Source of the DNA: a virus
Length of the DNA: 55,239 nt
IMG/VR virus record: IMGVR_UViG_3300045109_000002
Span: 1 to 55,239 of that record
Reading direction: 5' to 3' (one strand)
The notes under the pieces are model-generated. The model saw only the letters and a list, made by a program, of their open reading frames with translations. It did no database searches and was not told where the DNA came from. The translations under genes and the position numbers were made by a program. This document shows positions 1 through 8,714 of the stretch, piece by piece; the first letter of the stretch is position 1, and each line of letters opens with the position of its first letter.

Positions 1-1317
1 CTCTCCGCTGCAAACCACGCAGAGGAGGGCCGTTCCATCAGTGTTGTCCACGACGAATTTATTGGCATAGACAGGCCCTTGAATGTTTGCACCGCCATTG
101 GCTCTGATGGCTTGCAGGTGTACGTTATTTATTTCCGTTTCAGCAGTCGTCAGAAGGGCTGAATTCATTCCACCCTGGGTAACTGGAATGTATCCGCCGT
201 CAATCGTGAAATCTTCTAGGTACAGCGTCGTCATATTGCTGTTACTTATCCAGTAGCCATTACCTGTCATCGTTGATGTGGCATCGCAATTGTAGAGGAA
301 TGTCACATCGTAGCCGTCGCCCTTGATCTTGAAGCCCTTCCGACCCGTCGTGAAATTGAACATCGGCAATCCGCCGCTCGGAGTACAGACCATCCATCCG
401 CCAGCAGGAAGATAAATTGTTGGTACCGCTATTGGAGTCCCCGTGTTCGAGCGGACTTGCCCTTGCACTGCCGAGACCTGAGCGAGCGCGGCAGTGAAAG
501 CGGCAGCCAACGCGGCATCGTCGGGATGGCCCCAGGTACACTTTGCCGGTCCCGCAAAAGTCCTCACTGTACTCAACTGAGCGACATTTCCGCTAATGAT
601 GCTTTGGATTGTTGTACCGGCAGGGTAGAAGATGCCGTTAGTACCACTCCCAAGATTATCTGCACAGTTAAATCTCTTGCCTACATCGGCAGCGGTAAAT
701 GGCGTCACGCCAGCGATGGTCGTGCAGGTGACTTGGTTCCCTGTCGTCGTATTGTCGCAGCTTGCATTACTGCGTGTGTCATGGAAAGCCCCCGCATAGT
801 TGGCGACGTTGAATACCGGCCCTGGGCCTGACGTAGCCAATGGCAACGGTGAGTTGGGAGCGACCCCACCTCCAGGGCCACAGCCATTCGTACCGGCCCC
901 AAGGGATACGACTGCCTGACCGACGCCGCACGGTGGAGGGTTCGTCTCCGAGTTTTCCCAAAAGATGCGCGCTGCGTTGACGATGGACGCGGTGATGCTC
1001 TGGCTGGCGCCGGTGATGGTGACGGTTGATACGAAACCGTTCTCCCCATCGGAGGTAAAGAAGGCGAAGGTCCACTGGGTGCTGGTCAGGCCGCCGACGG
1101 TGATGGCGTTGGCGCCGGTGTTCGAGGGTAGGGTAGCGGAGAACGAACCGGTGCTATCAAGTGCCCCACCATAACTGGTCGGGAAGTTGGTGGTTCCTCC
1201 CCAGGTCGGCTGGAAGGAGGTCGGGTTGAATAAGTTGCAGACCCACGTGCCGTTGATATAGGGAGTCGTCTGGTTGTCGGTCGCGGTCCCGGTGACGTTG
1301 GTGTTGCTTCCCGCCAT
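1..1317 (-). CDS. Receptor-binding tail spike-like protein, C-terminus outside window
   Basis: An uninterrupted frame of 439 codons starts at ATG 1317 and runs off the left edge, so the C-terminus is missing. The N-terminus (MAGSNTNVTGTATD) resembles that of the other large tail protein at 1862..4564, suggesting a shared virion-attachment domain. From about residue 170 the Ser/Thr/Asn/Gly-rich sequence has pectate-lyase-like character (NVANYAGAFHDT, then LPAGGWMVCTPSGG and LYLEDFTIDGGYI), typical of right-handed beta-helix spikes that bind or cleave surface glycans. It lies at the distal end of the leftward structural operon. The fold is inferred from composition and motifs; catalytic residues cannot be identified. 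Confidence 0.75.
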   Translation of the reverse strand, partial: MAGSNTNVTGTATDNQTTPYINGTWVCNLFNPTSFQPTWGGTTNFPTSYGGALDSTGSFSATLPSNTGANAITVGGLTSTQWTFAFFTSDGENGFVSTVTITGASQSITASIVNAARIFWENSETNPPPCGVGQAVVSLGAGTNGCGPGGGVAPNSPLPLATSGPGPVFNVANYAGAFHDTRSNASCDNTTTGNQVTCTTIAGVTPFTAADVGKRFNCADNLGSGTNGIFYPAGTTIQSIISGNVAQLSTVRTFAGPAKCTWGHPDDAALAAAFTAALAQVSAVQGQVRSNTGTPIAVPTIYLPAGGWMVCTPSGGLPMFNFTTGRKGFKIKGDGYDVTFLYNCDATSTMTGNGYWISNSNMTTLYLEDFTIDGGYIPVTQGGMNSALLTTAETEINNVHLQAIRANGGANIQGPVYANKFVVDNTDGTALLCVVCSGE

Positions 1318-1320
1318 TGG

Positions 1321-1650
1321 TCAACTCACATTCGTGAACTTGAACGGCACCGCTGGCGGGATGGTGCATTTGTCGCAGGGGAGGTATTTGTCACGCAGCA
1401 GGTACAGCACATGCCCGACCCCCGCAACCACGAGCATGCACCACGGATTATACACCTTTGCCACAAGCGAGACAGCAATTGTTGTCCACACTCCCAGGCA
1501 CAGGGGGCACGCTCGCAGCTCACCAAGCAGCTTGCCTCGGAACAGCCGGTCGAACACCTTTCCGTCATGCAGGAGCAACGTTAGGTGCGACTGGGCGGCT
1601 GCCAGGAACAGCACTTGCAATGCGCTCAAGTGTAGCGACATCGTTTCCAA
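1321..1650 (-). CDS. DUF1360-like small membrane protein
   Basis: 109 residues. An N-terminal segment with the pattern LAAAQSHLTLLLHDGKVFDR is followed by CPLCLGVWTT and a hydrophobic stretch (MLVVAGVGHVLYLL). This order, an L-x-LT-x-LL-x-D helix, then a CPxCxGxW motif, then a membrane segment, is that of the DUF1360 family. A second member of the family is encoded at 33871. The N-terminal 28 codons overlap the glutaredoxin-like gene upstream, but the family-like residues in that overlap argue that it is coding. The gene stops just before the tail spike start. Function unknown. Confidence 0.65.
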   Translation of the reverse strand: METMSLHLSALQVLFLAAAQSHLTLLLHDGKVFDRLFRGKLLGELRACPLCLGVWTTIAVSLVAKVYNPWCMLVVAGVGHVLYLLRDKYLPCDKCTIPPAVPFKFTNVS

Positions 1651-1852
1651 CGGTGACCTCCTGGGTGGCGAATGAGATGATGATGGGCACCGGCAGCCCT
1701 TGCCCGTTGTTGGAAGCTCTGATGCCCGCTTGTAAGATGGGGTCGAAGCCGATTTCGATGGTCTCCACCGTCACCTTGCGGCTCAGCAGGAATTGCAGGG
1801 CAGCCTCGCAGTGCGGGCACCCCTTTTGTACGTACATGCGTATGTCGGCCAT
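1565..1852 (-). CDS. Glutaredoxin-like thiol-disulfide oxidoreductase
   Basis: 95 residues with a thioredoxin fold signature: beta-strand DIRMYVQKGCPHC at residues 3-15 holding the redox pair CPHC, then a helix with EAALQFLLSRK, and the cis-proline region LPVPIIIS near residue 70. Length fits a phage glutaredoxin (80-95 residues). Such proteins reduce disulfides, often feeding ribonucleotide reductase, but none is seen here. The start at 1852 has an excellent SD (AGGAGGG, 3-4 bases upstream). Its location in the tail gene cluster rather than among nucleotide metabolism genes is unusual. Its last 28 codons overlap the next gene. Confidence 0.85.
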   Translation of the reverse strand: MADIRMYVQKGCPHCEAALQFLLSRKVTVETIEIGFDPILQAGIRASNNGQGLPVPIIISFATQEVTVGNDVATLERIASAVPGSRPVAPNVAPA

Positions 1853-1861
1853 TGGCCCTCC

Positions 1862-4564
1862 TTAGTTGCATACCCAGATAGAGTTCAGACTTTTCGCCAG
1901 CGCTCCGGTACCACCACCGGCACAGGGGTTGGTAATGGTGCAGTCGGAGCAGCCGATGAAGGTTACTCCGATGGGGGCGGCGCCGAGGTTTGCAAACGTC
2001 GTTGTGCCGGGTCTAAAACGTTGATTCCCGAACATGGAGACCTCTCCAGCAGCGGCGGTAGACGAAAAAATGGATAGGTTGTTCGCTATCTCGAATAACT
2101 CGTTGTCGGACTTTGTACCAGTAGGAATTTTGATGAGCGTCGGCCCATAGAAGTCCATCACAGCAGGGTTTGTGACTGAAGCATTCAGGGTGATGCCAGC
2201 ATTGACTGGATTTGTGTAGACCTTGCAAAGCCCTGAGTTCCAAATCCATTGACCATCCCCGACTGTCTGCCCGAACAAGACTCCTCCGCTAGAAAGCCCT
2301 GGAAATGGGGCACAAGTATCGCCTGCGCCAAACCCGTTGGAGTTCAAGTTCAATTTTACATTGCCGCTGAGTGCTCCACTTGAATTGGAGCGTTCCCACA
2401 CTCCATAGACATAGGCATCCCCGATTGTCAGCGGCGTATTGTTGTTGACGTAGAAATCGACAATTGACGTGCCAGCGTTCGATGTGACTCGGCCTGCTCC
2501 GGTAGTGCCGTCAGGCGCAGTTATCCCTGCCGTGATTGTACCAGCTCCAACCTCAAATACCCAAGACGCAGGCGCCGTGTTCGCTAGATTCGGTGAAATC
2601 ACAGCTACTGGGGAAAATCCGCGACGCGCCACGTCAATGCCGCCACCGGTTGCGCGACCAAAAATTCCGTACCCAGCTTGCCCCGCTCGCAGTCCGCTGA
2701 CCAATGGGTCGTAAACCGGAGTGCCGCCTAATAGCAATGCCGCCCCTTTAACACCAGCATCAACACGGGACACAACAGCAAAAGGCACGGTCGCGTTGTC
2801 GACCTGCACGCCTGGGACGGGCACGACATTGTCGGCAACTTCTAAGTTTTCTACGTGTACGTTCATGCCTATTCCGCTGCTGGTCAAAACTGATGATGGA
2901 ACAAGTACTGGAGGCATGTGAGCGTCAACATTGTTGCCCTCAAAAGTTCCATTCCTGACATATACGCCACCGCCGCCAGTTCCAGCAACGAGGCGCACGC
3001 CGCCGCTATTGAAGTTCCACTCATCGATAAAAATCAATCCCGAACCGCCACCCTTACCAGTGCCACCTCCAGGGTCTATGTTGACTGCTGCTTGCTGATA
3101 AGTGATGACTTGTCCGTTACCGCTTGACGCGTTTGGACCTACTTGAGCATAGGTAAATTGTGTACCAGAAATGACTGAAGCGACTGCAAACGAGCCATTG
3201 AAGCTAGTATCTGCGGCATTTTGAATGGTGATAAACTGTGTCGCCCCAGCCGCAATTGCAGTTGATGTTGTGGTGGTAACCGTAACGACACCTGAACTCC
3301 GGCTGAGGCCGGGCGTACCGGGGGCAGCAATTGTGGGAGCACCCCCAGGAGCGCAGCCTGTACCTGTAACGCGTTGGATAAAAATCCAGAAGGAGTTTGT
3401 GCCGATGTCAATTCCAGGGCCGCCGCCAGAACCGCAAGTGCCATGATTCCAAGACACACCGTCGAGCACGATGCTTGATACACCACCAGCCGAGGTTGTG
3501 CGATTGTTGTTTGAATCGATGCCAATCTTAGCGTAAGTAGAGCGGAAATCGTTGAGGTAGATGTTCTTCAGAGATATAGTGTTGGCATTGCCCGAAAACC
3601 ATAACGCGGGATGGAGTAAGTCGGTGTTCCCACCTCCAGTCATCTTGCAACTTGTAGTATGCCCATTAGAGGGAACGCGGTTCTTGTTGACGCATTCGAT
3701 GTTGATAGGCCCGCTTCGTAGTAGCCATCCAGAAGGTGGATTCCCTGCATTTGGGTCTTGCCCTCCCATAATCCACATTCCTTGATTTGCCGCAGGACCT
3801 CCGTAAGCAACGTCGCCGCTTAGCAACACGGTCCCACTCCCGGCGGTCGTACTAGTGCCTCCCGGTAGAGATTGGAGTGCCTTATAGACAGTCAGTCGCG
3901 CGCTCCCCCAAGACAGCCCGTCGTTGGCGTCGTTGCCGTTCGATGATACGTATTGGACAGGGTCTCCTGGGAGGGTTGGTTTGAGCGCGGCGTTTAGTGG
4001 AACCCCTCCAGGCCCGACCTTGAACCAGGCGGTGGAGACGCAATCGTAGAGGTCGCCCGTCAAGGTGTTGACGGCGGTCTGGGCAGCGGCGCAGGGGCCG
4101 GTGGGAACGCCTGCGAATAGAGTTGGGGCGCCGGTGAAAACGCCGGTGGGGTTTGGCAGGAGTGCTGCGACGGCCTTCAACTGCGCGCTGATGTCGATGG
4201 TGGTACCGCTGCAAGTGTTCGGCGTATTGGTGACGCAGACGATGGGTGAGGTGTAGTTGAAACAGGGGACTGGTGCCCCCGCCGGGAGGCCGAGGATGTT
4301 GCCGTTGGCGCAGATGCTGAAGTACCAGCTTGTACCGGTGGCGCCGCTGGTGGCAGCAATGACGCCATTGTCCGCCAAGGGGACGCTGAAAAAGCCGAAA
4401 CTGTCCAGGCTGCCGCTGATGGACAGCTCGAAGCTCTGGCCGTTCGCAAGGGTAGGTTGCTTGCCGGTAGGGCCGTTGACGAACGAGAAGTTGAAGGCCC
4501 CGTTCTGGTACACCCTTCCTGTAGGGTCGAGGACAGTGCCTGTGACGGTGGTGTAACCGGCCAT
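1862..4564 (-). CDS. Large tail spike / receptor-binding protein (beta-helix type)
   Basis: 900 residues. The N-terminal part (TVTGTVLDPTGRVYQNGAF) looks like the small beta-sandwich with which many phage fibres begin, and is paralogous to the start of the protein at 1..1317. The middle holds a parallel-beta-helix-like region with repeated short Asn/Gly/Ser strands, including YVSSNGNDANDGLSWGSA, a phrase typical of pectate-lyase or right-handed beta-helix proteins. The C-terminus ends in a Cys-containing segment (FIGCSDCTITNPCAGGG). It probably recognises or degrades host surface polysaccharide. SD before ATG 4564 is poor. Confidence 0.8.
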   Translation of the reverse strand: MAGYTTVTGTVLDPTGRVYQNGAFNFSFVNGPTGKQPTLANGQSFELSISGSLDSFGFFSVPLADNGVIAATSGATGTSWYFSICANGNILGLPAGAPVPCFNYTSPIVCVTNTPNTCSGTTIDISAQLKAVAALLPNPTGVFTGAPTLFAGVPTGPCAAAQTAVNTLTGDLYDCVSTAWFKVGPGGVPLNAALKPTLPGDPVQYVSSNGNDANDGLSWGSARLTVYKALQSLPGGTSTTAGSGTVLLSGDVAYGGPAANQGMWIMGGQDPNAGNPPSGWLLRSGPINIECVNKNRVPSNGHTTSCKMTGGGNTDLLHPALWFSGNANTISLKNIYLNDFRSTYAKIGIDSNNNRTTSAGGVSSIVLDGVSWNHGTCGSGGGPGIDIGTNSFWIFIQRVTGTGCAPGGAPTIAAPGTPGLSRSSGVVTVTTTTSTAIAAGATQFITIQNAADTSFNGSFAVASVISGTQFTYAQVGPNASSGNGQVITYQQAAVNIDPGGGTGKGGGSGLIFIDEWNFNSGGVRLVAGTGGGGVYVRNGTFEGNNVDAHMPPVLVPSSVLTSSGIGMNVHVENLEVADNVVPVPGVQVDNATVPFAVVSRVDAGVKGAALLLGGTPVYDPLVSGLRAGQAGYGIFGRATGGGIDVARRGFSPVAVISPNLANTAPASWVFEVGAGTITAGITAPDGTTGAGRVTSNAGTSIVDFYVNNNTPLTIGDAYVYGVWERSNSSGALSGNVKLNLNSNGFGAGDTCAPFPGLSSGGVLFGQTVGDGQWIWNSGLCKVYTNPVNAGITLNASVTNPAVMDFYGPTLIKIPTGTKSDNELFEIANNLSIFSSTAAAGEVSMFGNQRFRPGTTTFANLGAAPIGVTFIGCSDCTITNPCAGGGTGALAKSLNSIWVCN

Positions 4565-4571
4565 GGAGGTC

Positions 4572-4853
4572 TTAGCGGACGGTGACAGTCAGGTCGGTGG
4601 CAGCAGCAGTGGTGATGCACAGACCGGTGTTGAATTGCAGGTCATAGTTTAGCGAGGTACCAAGGGGCACGGTGGCCGCAGCGATGCCGATGGTGATGCC
4701 GCCGGAGCAATTGGCCGCAGCGGTGTCGAACAGGGAGATGAGGCCAGCGGTGCCGCCATTGATGGTGACGTTGTGCAGGGTGCCGGGGGCGCCCTTGATG
4801 AGGGTGTTGGTAGCGGCTACGATGTGCGTGTAAGTGAATCCGGCTTCAGCCAT
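4572..4853 (-). CDS. Small virion-associated protein, possible dual start
   Basis: Starting at ATG 4853 gives 93 residues (MAEAGFTYTHIVAATNTLI...), rich in Thr, Ala and Gly with alternating beta-type pattern, as in small phage head or tail accessory proteins. That start has a strong SD (AAGGAAGG). The same frame extends upstream to ATG 4967, which overlaps the previous stop as ATGA. The extra 38 residues contain a hydrophobic segment (ITKIALLAALLALGSHA) that could be a signal peptide or membrane anchor. Two products from two starts are therefore possible; the short form is preferred. Function unknown. Confidence 0.65.
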   Translation of the reverse strand: MAEAGFTYTHIVAATNTLIKGAPGTLHNVTINGGTAGLISLFDTAAANCSGGITIGIAAATVPLGTSLNYDLQFNTGLCITTAAATDLTVTVR

Positions 4854-4963
4854 TTTTGGCCTTCCTTTTGGGCTTCCTAGGTATGCGTGCGACCCCAGCG
4901 CCAGCAAGGCAGCGAGGAGGGCGATCTTGGTGATCTGGATGGTACGCTCGAATTGGCGATCAT

Positions 4964-5143
4964 TCACCGGTGTCCCTTGCGCTTCTTATGCCGGTATACA
5001 CCATGTCGGCCTAATCTGCCAGACTTTTCCATGCCGTAGGCTTCGCCGATGGCCTGCTTCTGAGGCACACCTTCATGGCGCAGATAGTGAATCTTCTCAC
5101 TGATGCGAGTTTGTGAACCACTGCGTTTCTTCTTACGCGCCAC
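4964..5143 (-). CDS. Small basic protein, DUF6496-like
   Basis: 59 residues from GTG 5143. Sequence VARKKKRSGSQTRISEKIHYL followed by HEGVPQKQAIGEAYGM and GRLGRHGVYRHKKRKGHR matches the pattern of small Lys/Arg-rich phage proteins (KxRSGS, SEKI, EGxPQKQAxA, a basic tail) called DUF6496. Frame-compatible starts further upstream would read through the neighbouring gene in another frame and are rejected. SD-like GGGGAAAG precedes the GTG. It overlaps the 47-residue gene upstream by 11 bases and the possible long-form start downstream by 4. Confidence 0.6.
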   Translation of the reverse strand: MARKKKRSGSQTRISEKIHYLRHEGVPQKQAIGEAYGMEKSGRLGRHGVYRHKKRKGHR

Positions 5144-5276
5144 GTTTCTTTCCCCGCTTGCGTCCGGTGCGCTTTGCGTGGCGTTTCTTGCCACGCTGCA
5201 TGAGCGTGCCAGCGTTGGCCAGTTTGTTTGCGGCCAGGTCCTTGATGTCGTCTCCAGGTGAGTCATCTCTGCGCAT
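5133..5276 (-). CDS. Small highly basic protein (47 residues)
   Basis: This short frame begins MRRDDSPGDDIKDLAANKL and ends in a run of Lys/Arg/Gly (GKKRHAKRTGRKRGKKRGA). ATG 5276 directly follows the stop of the 854-residue virion protein (TAAATG) and has a perfect AGGAGG nine bases upstream. The acidic-then-basic layout suggests a nucleic-acid-binding or virion DNA-associated peptide, but no family is recognised. It belongs to a set of short Lys/Arg-tailed proteins in the structural arm. Confidence 0.6.
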   Translation of the reverse strand: MRRDDSPGDDIKDLAANKLANAGTLMQRGKKRHAKRTGRKRGKKRGA

Positions 5277-7841
5277 TTATTGGTACCTCCTCTTCCATTC
5301 GCGGTCGCGTTGCTTTTTGAGTTCGTCGTTAGGTTCGCGGACGAGAGACTGAATACCATAACGGCGCGCCTGCTCGATAACCTGTCCACCAGGAGTCAGC
5401 ATTTGCAAAGTCACCTCGGCAGCTTCTTTCAAGTGCTTCTTGAAGCGCTGTTCGTCGTTCTTTTCGTAGGCTTTCCAGGCGGCCTGGAGTTGCTGGGTGG
5501 CGCGGTGCGCCATGTTGCCGATGACGTTCGAGGCATTGACGATGATGGGCGAGGCAAAGTGCAGGAGGTGCACACCGGTCTTGTACTGGATAAGGGCGGC
5601 GGTGATGAGGGCAGCGGTGAACTTGGCGGCCTTTACGGGGTCATTGCGGACGCCGCGCATGGCCTTGAAGTACTGGTACAGGATGGACGTGGGGATGTGC
5701 TTGAACTGGAGCGACATCTGCGAGATGGCTTCGGTGGCGCCGAAGCCTCCACCTTTACCATATAGTAATGGGGTGTGGGCTGGGCTGGACAGGAAGCTGA
5801 AATTCTTCGCGTCGATGGCGGCCTTTTTCATAGCGTCTTCGGGAGCTAGACCTTCGCGGAGGTAGCGATGGTACTGGCCTTCGTAAGCAACCGAACGGTC
5901 GATGAAGTCGGCCATGCCCAGGTAGTTGGCGAACAGGTCGAAACGCTGCATGCCGCTCATGTATTTTAGAGGTACTTGTTGCGGAAGGATACCTACGGTG
6001 GCGGCGCGCTCGTAGGCGGCTTTGGGATTTTGCGCTACCTTCGCTACGCCATAAGCAAAGTCACGCGAGTTCATTTGCGGCCAGACGGTGGTGAGCAGGC
6101 GTGCAAGGTGCAGTTCTTGCAGGCGCAAGCTGAATCCCAAGGTCGAACGGATGGCGCCGTTCATTAGGGTGCGTACCATGCGGTAGGCACGCTGGTCTTC
6201 GTAGCCCCGGCGCACTTTGCCGGTATATTTGTCGAGGTAGGAGTCGGCGAACTGGCGCCAAGTGCTGTTGGGTGGGAGTTCCTTGAGGGCCGCTTCGGCC
6301 TCGAAGATGGCCGGGCGGTCGAACAGGACGCGCGAGACACCCCTCAGGTAGCCGGGCAGAAGCTTGCGAATGTCGTATTCGAGACGGTCGGGAGCGATGC
6401 GCCCTTTGCGGCGCAGGACGTTGCTGAACAGGCCACGGCCCCTGCTTTCCGTGGTTGGTTCAAGTGCGAAGCCTGCCGGTTGAGGGTCGTATTCGGTGCC
6501 GAAGCCGCTGCGCAGGGCGTCGCGGACTCGCTCGGGCATGGGTATCTTTTCCAGGTGCGGCAGGTAATTCTCGATGAAGCCGAAGCGGAAGGGTGCAGGT
6601 TGGCGCCCGCTGGCAAGGTGAAGCTGTTCCCAAATGCGCAGCAGTTGGATGCGCAGGTGCGTGGCTGCGGCAATCTCTTCAGTTGAGAACATGCGGCCGG
6701 TGCGGTTGGAAGTTTGCCCCATGGCCTGGTTGGGGATGGCCCAGCGGTCGAGAATCTCGCCAAGATGGTTGATGTTGCGGCCCCTGTTGAGCAGGTCACG
6801 GTCGAAGCCCTTGATGACTTGGTCGACCTGTTCGATGGCGCCCTTGAACCAGCGGGATTTGTTGACCTCGGCTTCGCTGATGAGTTCACCGACCTTGGAT
6901 GTTTCAGGGTATGGAGACTCGCGCAGGGTCTCAACAGGGTTCGAAAGCCAGTGGCGAACGCGGCCAACGATGGGGGGCATGCGGTTGTAGTACTGGATGC
7001 GCCAGTCTTCGTTCAGTTTTTGCTGGCGGGCGCGGTGTTCGCGGATGAGGGGGTCGTCGGTCGAGAGGTCTCCCTGGCCTGCGAAACTTTCACGGTGAGC
7101 CTGGACGCGCCTCTCGATGGCTGCTGGGTCAGTCATCTCGGCTGTCTTCATGCCTACAGTGCCACCCGTCGAGGGGTCCTTGAACAGGGTCAGGCCGCCA
7201 GCCTCGCCAGCGGGCAGGAGATTGTTCTGGTAGGCGACATGGTCCTGTTGCGTGAGCGGCCCTTTGGCGTTTTGAGCTTCACGTTGTGCTGCTGCGGCCT
7301 TGTGGCCTTTGACATAACCACGTCCACCGGCACCGGTCATGATGAGGCCGCCTACGAGGCCAGCAAGGGCAGCGGAGCGTTCGGTGGCGGACATGCGGTC
7401 CCAGTTTTCGTACAGGTCGTGGGCCTGCATGGTGGTGAAACCTGCGCCAGCGGCTGTGCTTACCGCTGGGCCTCCCAAGCGCATGGCGAGCTGGCCCGGT
7501 GAATAGAAGTCGGTGAGGGACTTTAGCGAGGCGCGGTTGAGGGTTGCGAGGCTTTCGGCCCAGTCGGCGCCTGCGGTGTATGGGTTGGGTGCGCCTGCGT
7601 GTTTGCCTTGGGCGCGTTCTTGCTCGAATTGTTGGTACTTCTCGTGGGCCTCGCCGGGGCGCAGAGTGGGGATTTTCTCGACCTCTTCGGCCTTCAGGGG
7701 TTCCCACAGGCGAGACCAGATTTTGTGGGCCAGGCCCTCCTGTGGTGAGGCTGCCGCTTTGACAGGGAAGAAGTCAGGCACCTTGGTGGCAGGTATGAAG
7801 TCAGGCTGCGCAGGAATGAACGATGGAGTATCTTCGGCCAT
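5277..7841 (-). CDS. Large internal virion / DNA-ejection protein
   Basis: 854 residues. The N-terminus carries Pro-rich repeats (SFIPAQPDFIPATKVPDFFP). A glycine-zipper membrane-type segment follows near residue 160-180 (AALAGLVGGLIMTGAGG), then a long helical central region rich in Arg/Glu and a C-terminal helical part (residues 600-800) with hydrophobic patches. Size, helix content, the glycine zipper and the position beyond the nozzle gene agree with podovirus core proteins that are ejected and form a channel across the host envelope. The start overlaps the preceding stop as TAATG. No lytic transglycosylase motif was seen. Confidence 0.75.
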   Translation of the reverse strand: MAEDTPSFIPAQPDFIPATKVPDFFPVKAAASPQEGLAHKIWSRLWEPLKAEEVEKIPTLRPGEAHEKYQQFEQERAQGKHAGAPNPYTAGADWAESLATLNRASLKSLTDFYSPGQLAMRLGGPAVSTAAGAGFTTMQAHDLYENWDRMSATERSAALAGLVGGLIMTGAGGRGYVKGHKAAAAQREAQNAKGPLTQQDHVAYQNNLLPAGEAGGLTLFKDPSTGGTVGMKTAEMTDPAAIERRVQAHRESFAGQGDLSTDDPLIREHRARQQKLNEDWRIQYYNRMPPIVGRVRHWLSNPVETLRESPYPETSKVGELISEAEVNKSRWFKGAIEQVDQVIKGFDRDLLNRGRNINHLGEILDRWAIPNQAMGQTSNRTGRMFSTEEIAAATHLRIQLLRIWEQLHLASGRQPAPFRFGFIENYLPHLEKIPMPERVRDALRSGFGTEYDPQPAGFALEPTTESRGRGLFSNVLRRKGRIAPDRLEYDIRKLLPGYLRGVSRVLFDRPAIFEAEAALKELPPNSTWRQFADSYLDKYTGKVRRGYEDQRAYRMVRTLMNGAIRSTLGFSLRLQELHLARLLTTVWPQMNSRDFAYGVAKVAQNPKAAYERAATVGILPQQVPLKYMSGMQRFDLFANYLGMADFIDRSVAYEGQYHRYLREGLAPEDAMKKAAIDAKNFSFLSSPAHTPLLYGKGGGFGATEAISQMSLQFKHIPTSILYQYFKAMRGVRNDPVKAAKFTAALITAALIQYKTGVHLLHFASPIIVNASNVIGNMAHRATQQLQAAWKAYEKNDEQRFKKHLKEAAEVTLQMLTPGGQVIEQARRYGIQSLVREPNDELKKQRDREWKRRYQ

Positions 7842-8704
7842 TAGTTAGTACCGGGTGCGTACCAGCCTTTACCTTTGGAACCGTTCTCGCGGTAGATGTA
7901 GTTACCAGGGACATCTTTGGGCCGCTCAGGTCCGACGCCTATGCCGACCAAATCTTTCAAGTCACTGATAGCCCGCGAACCGGAACCACCGCCGGTCTTG
8001 AAGCGGATGCGGTTGCGGACCTGCTCAGCGGTGTCGCTCGACTGCTTGAGGCGCTGTTCGACTTCTTGGAGTTGCTGGTTGAGCTGCTTCATCTGGTCGG
8101 GCGTCGGTGGGTTGGTTGGTGAATACATGCGTGACAGAATCATGTTGCGTTCGGCGAGGGCATTTTTCATCCCAGAGACGGCACCGATGTAGCCAGGGTC
8201 GGTCTTGAGGGCGTTCCAGTCTTCCTTTTTCAGCTTACCTTGGGCGGCAATCTCGGCCCACTTGGTGTGCCAGCGGCCGGATGCGGCGATTTGTTCGAGC
8301 TTGTCCTTGCTCTTGAGCTTTTCGAGGTCGAGGGCTTGGTCACCTTTGAGGTCCTGGATGGCTGCTGCCTTGGGTGTGCCGACCTGGAGTTCGCGCTTCT
8401 CGCCGGTGGCGGGGTTGTACCAGATGGTGGTCCAAGTGCCGTCGGGGTTTTGATAGTCTTGGCCGACCTTGCTCCAACCGGCGTTCTTCAGGCGTTCCTG
8501 CTCGGCGGCATAGCGGCCTTGCTCGGCAATCTCGCGGGCCTTTTCCAGTTGCAGGCGCATCATCTCCATTTGCAACTGCTTGGCCAGCGCGCCTTGGCGC
8601 AAGGCGAGTTCGGAGGCTGCCTGCTTTTCGGCAATGTTCTTCGAGCGGGCGTCCTCAAATTGCTGACCTGCGCTGCCGAGCGTTTGTGCGAAGCTGCTTC
8701 CCAT
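7841..8704 (-). CDS. Coiled-coil internal virion protein
   Basis: 287 residues. Residues 15-75 are a long Ala/Glu/Gln/Lys-rich helix (KQLQMEMMRLQLEKAREIAE), a probable coiled coil. A second helical segment around residues 195-230 contains PTPDQMKQLNQQLQEVEQRL. No enzyme motif was found. The position between the 209- and 854-residue virion proteins suggests a core or ejection protein analogous to the medium-size internal proteins of podoviruses. This assignment rests on context and helix content only. Confidence 0.65.
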   Translation of the reverse strand: MGSSFAQTLGSAGQQFEDARSKNIAEKQAASELALRQGALAKQLQMEMMRLQLEKAREIAEQGRYAAEQERLKNAGWSKVGQDYQNPDGTWTTIWYNPATGEKRELQVGTPKAAAIQDLKGDQALDLEKLKSKDKLEQIAASGRWHTKWAEIAAQGKLKKEDWNALKTDPGYIGAVSGMKNALAERNMILSRMYSPTNPPTPDQMKQLNQQLQEVEQRLKQSSDTAEQVRNRIRFKTGGGSGSRAISDLKDLVGIGVGPERPKDVPGNYIYRENGSKGKGWYAPGTN

Positions 8705-8714
8705 GTGGTGTCCT

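Noticed and set aside
4964-5389. A longer version of the small basic protein starting at 5389
   Set aside because: The extra part overlaps the 854-residue and 47-residue genes in another frame; GTG 5143 has better signals and matches the family start.
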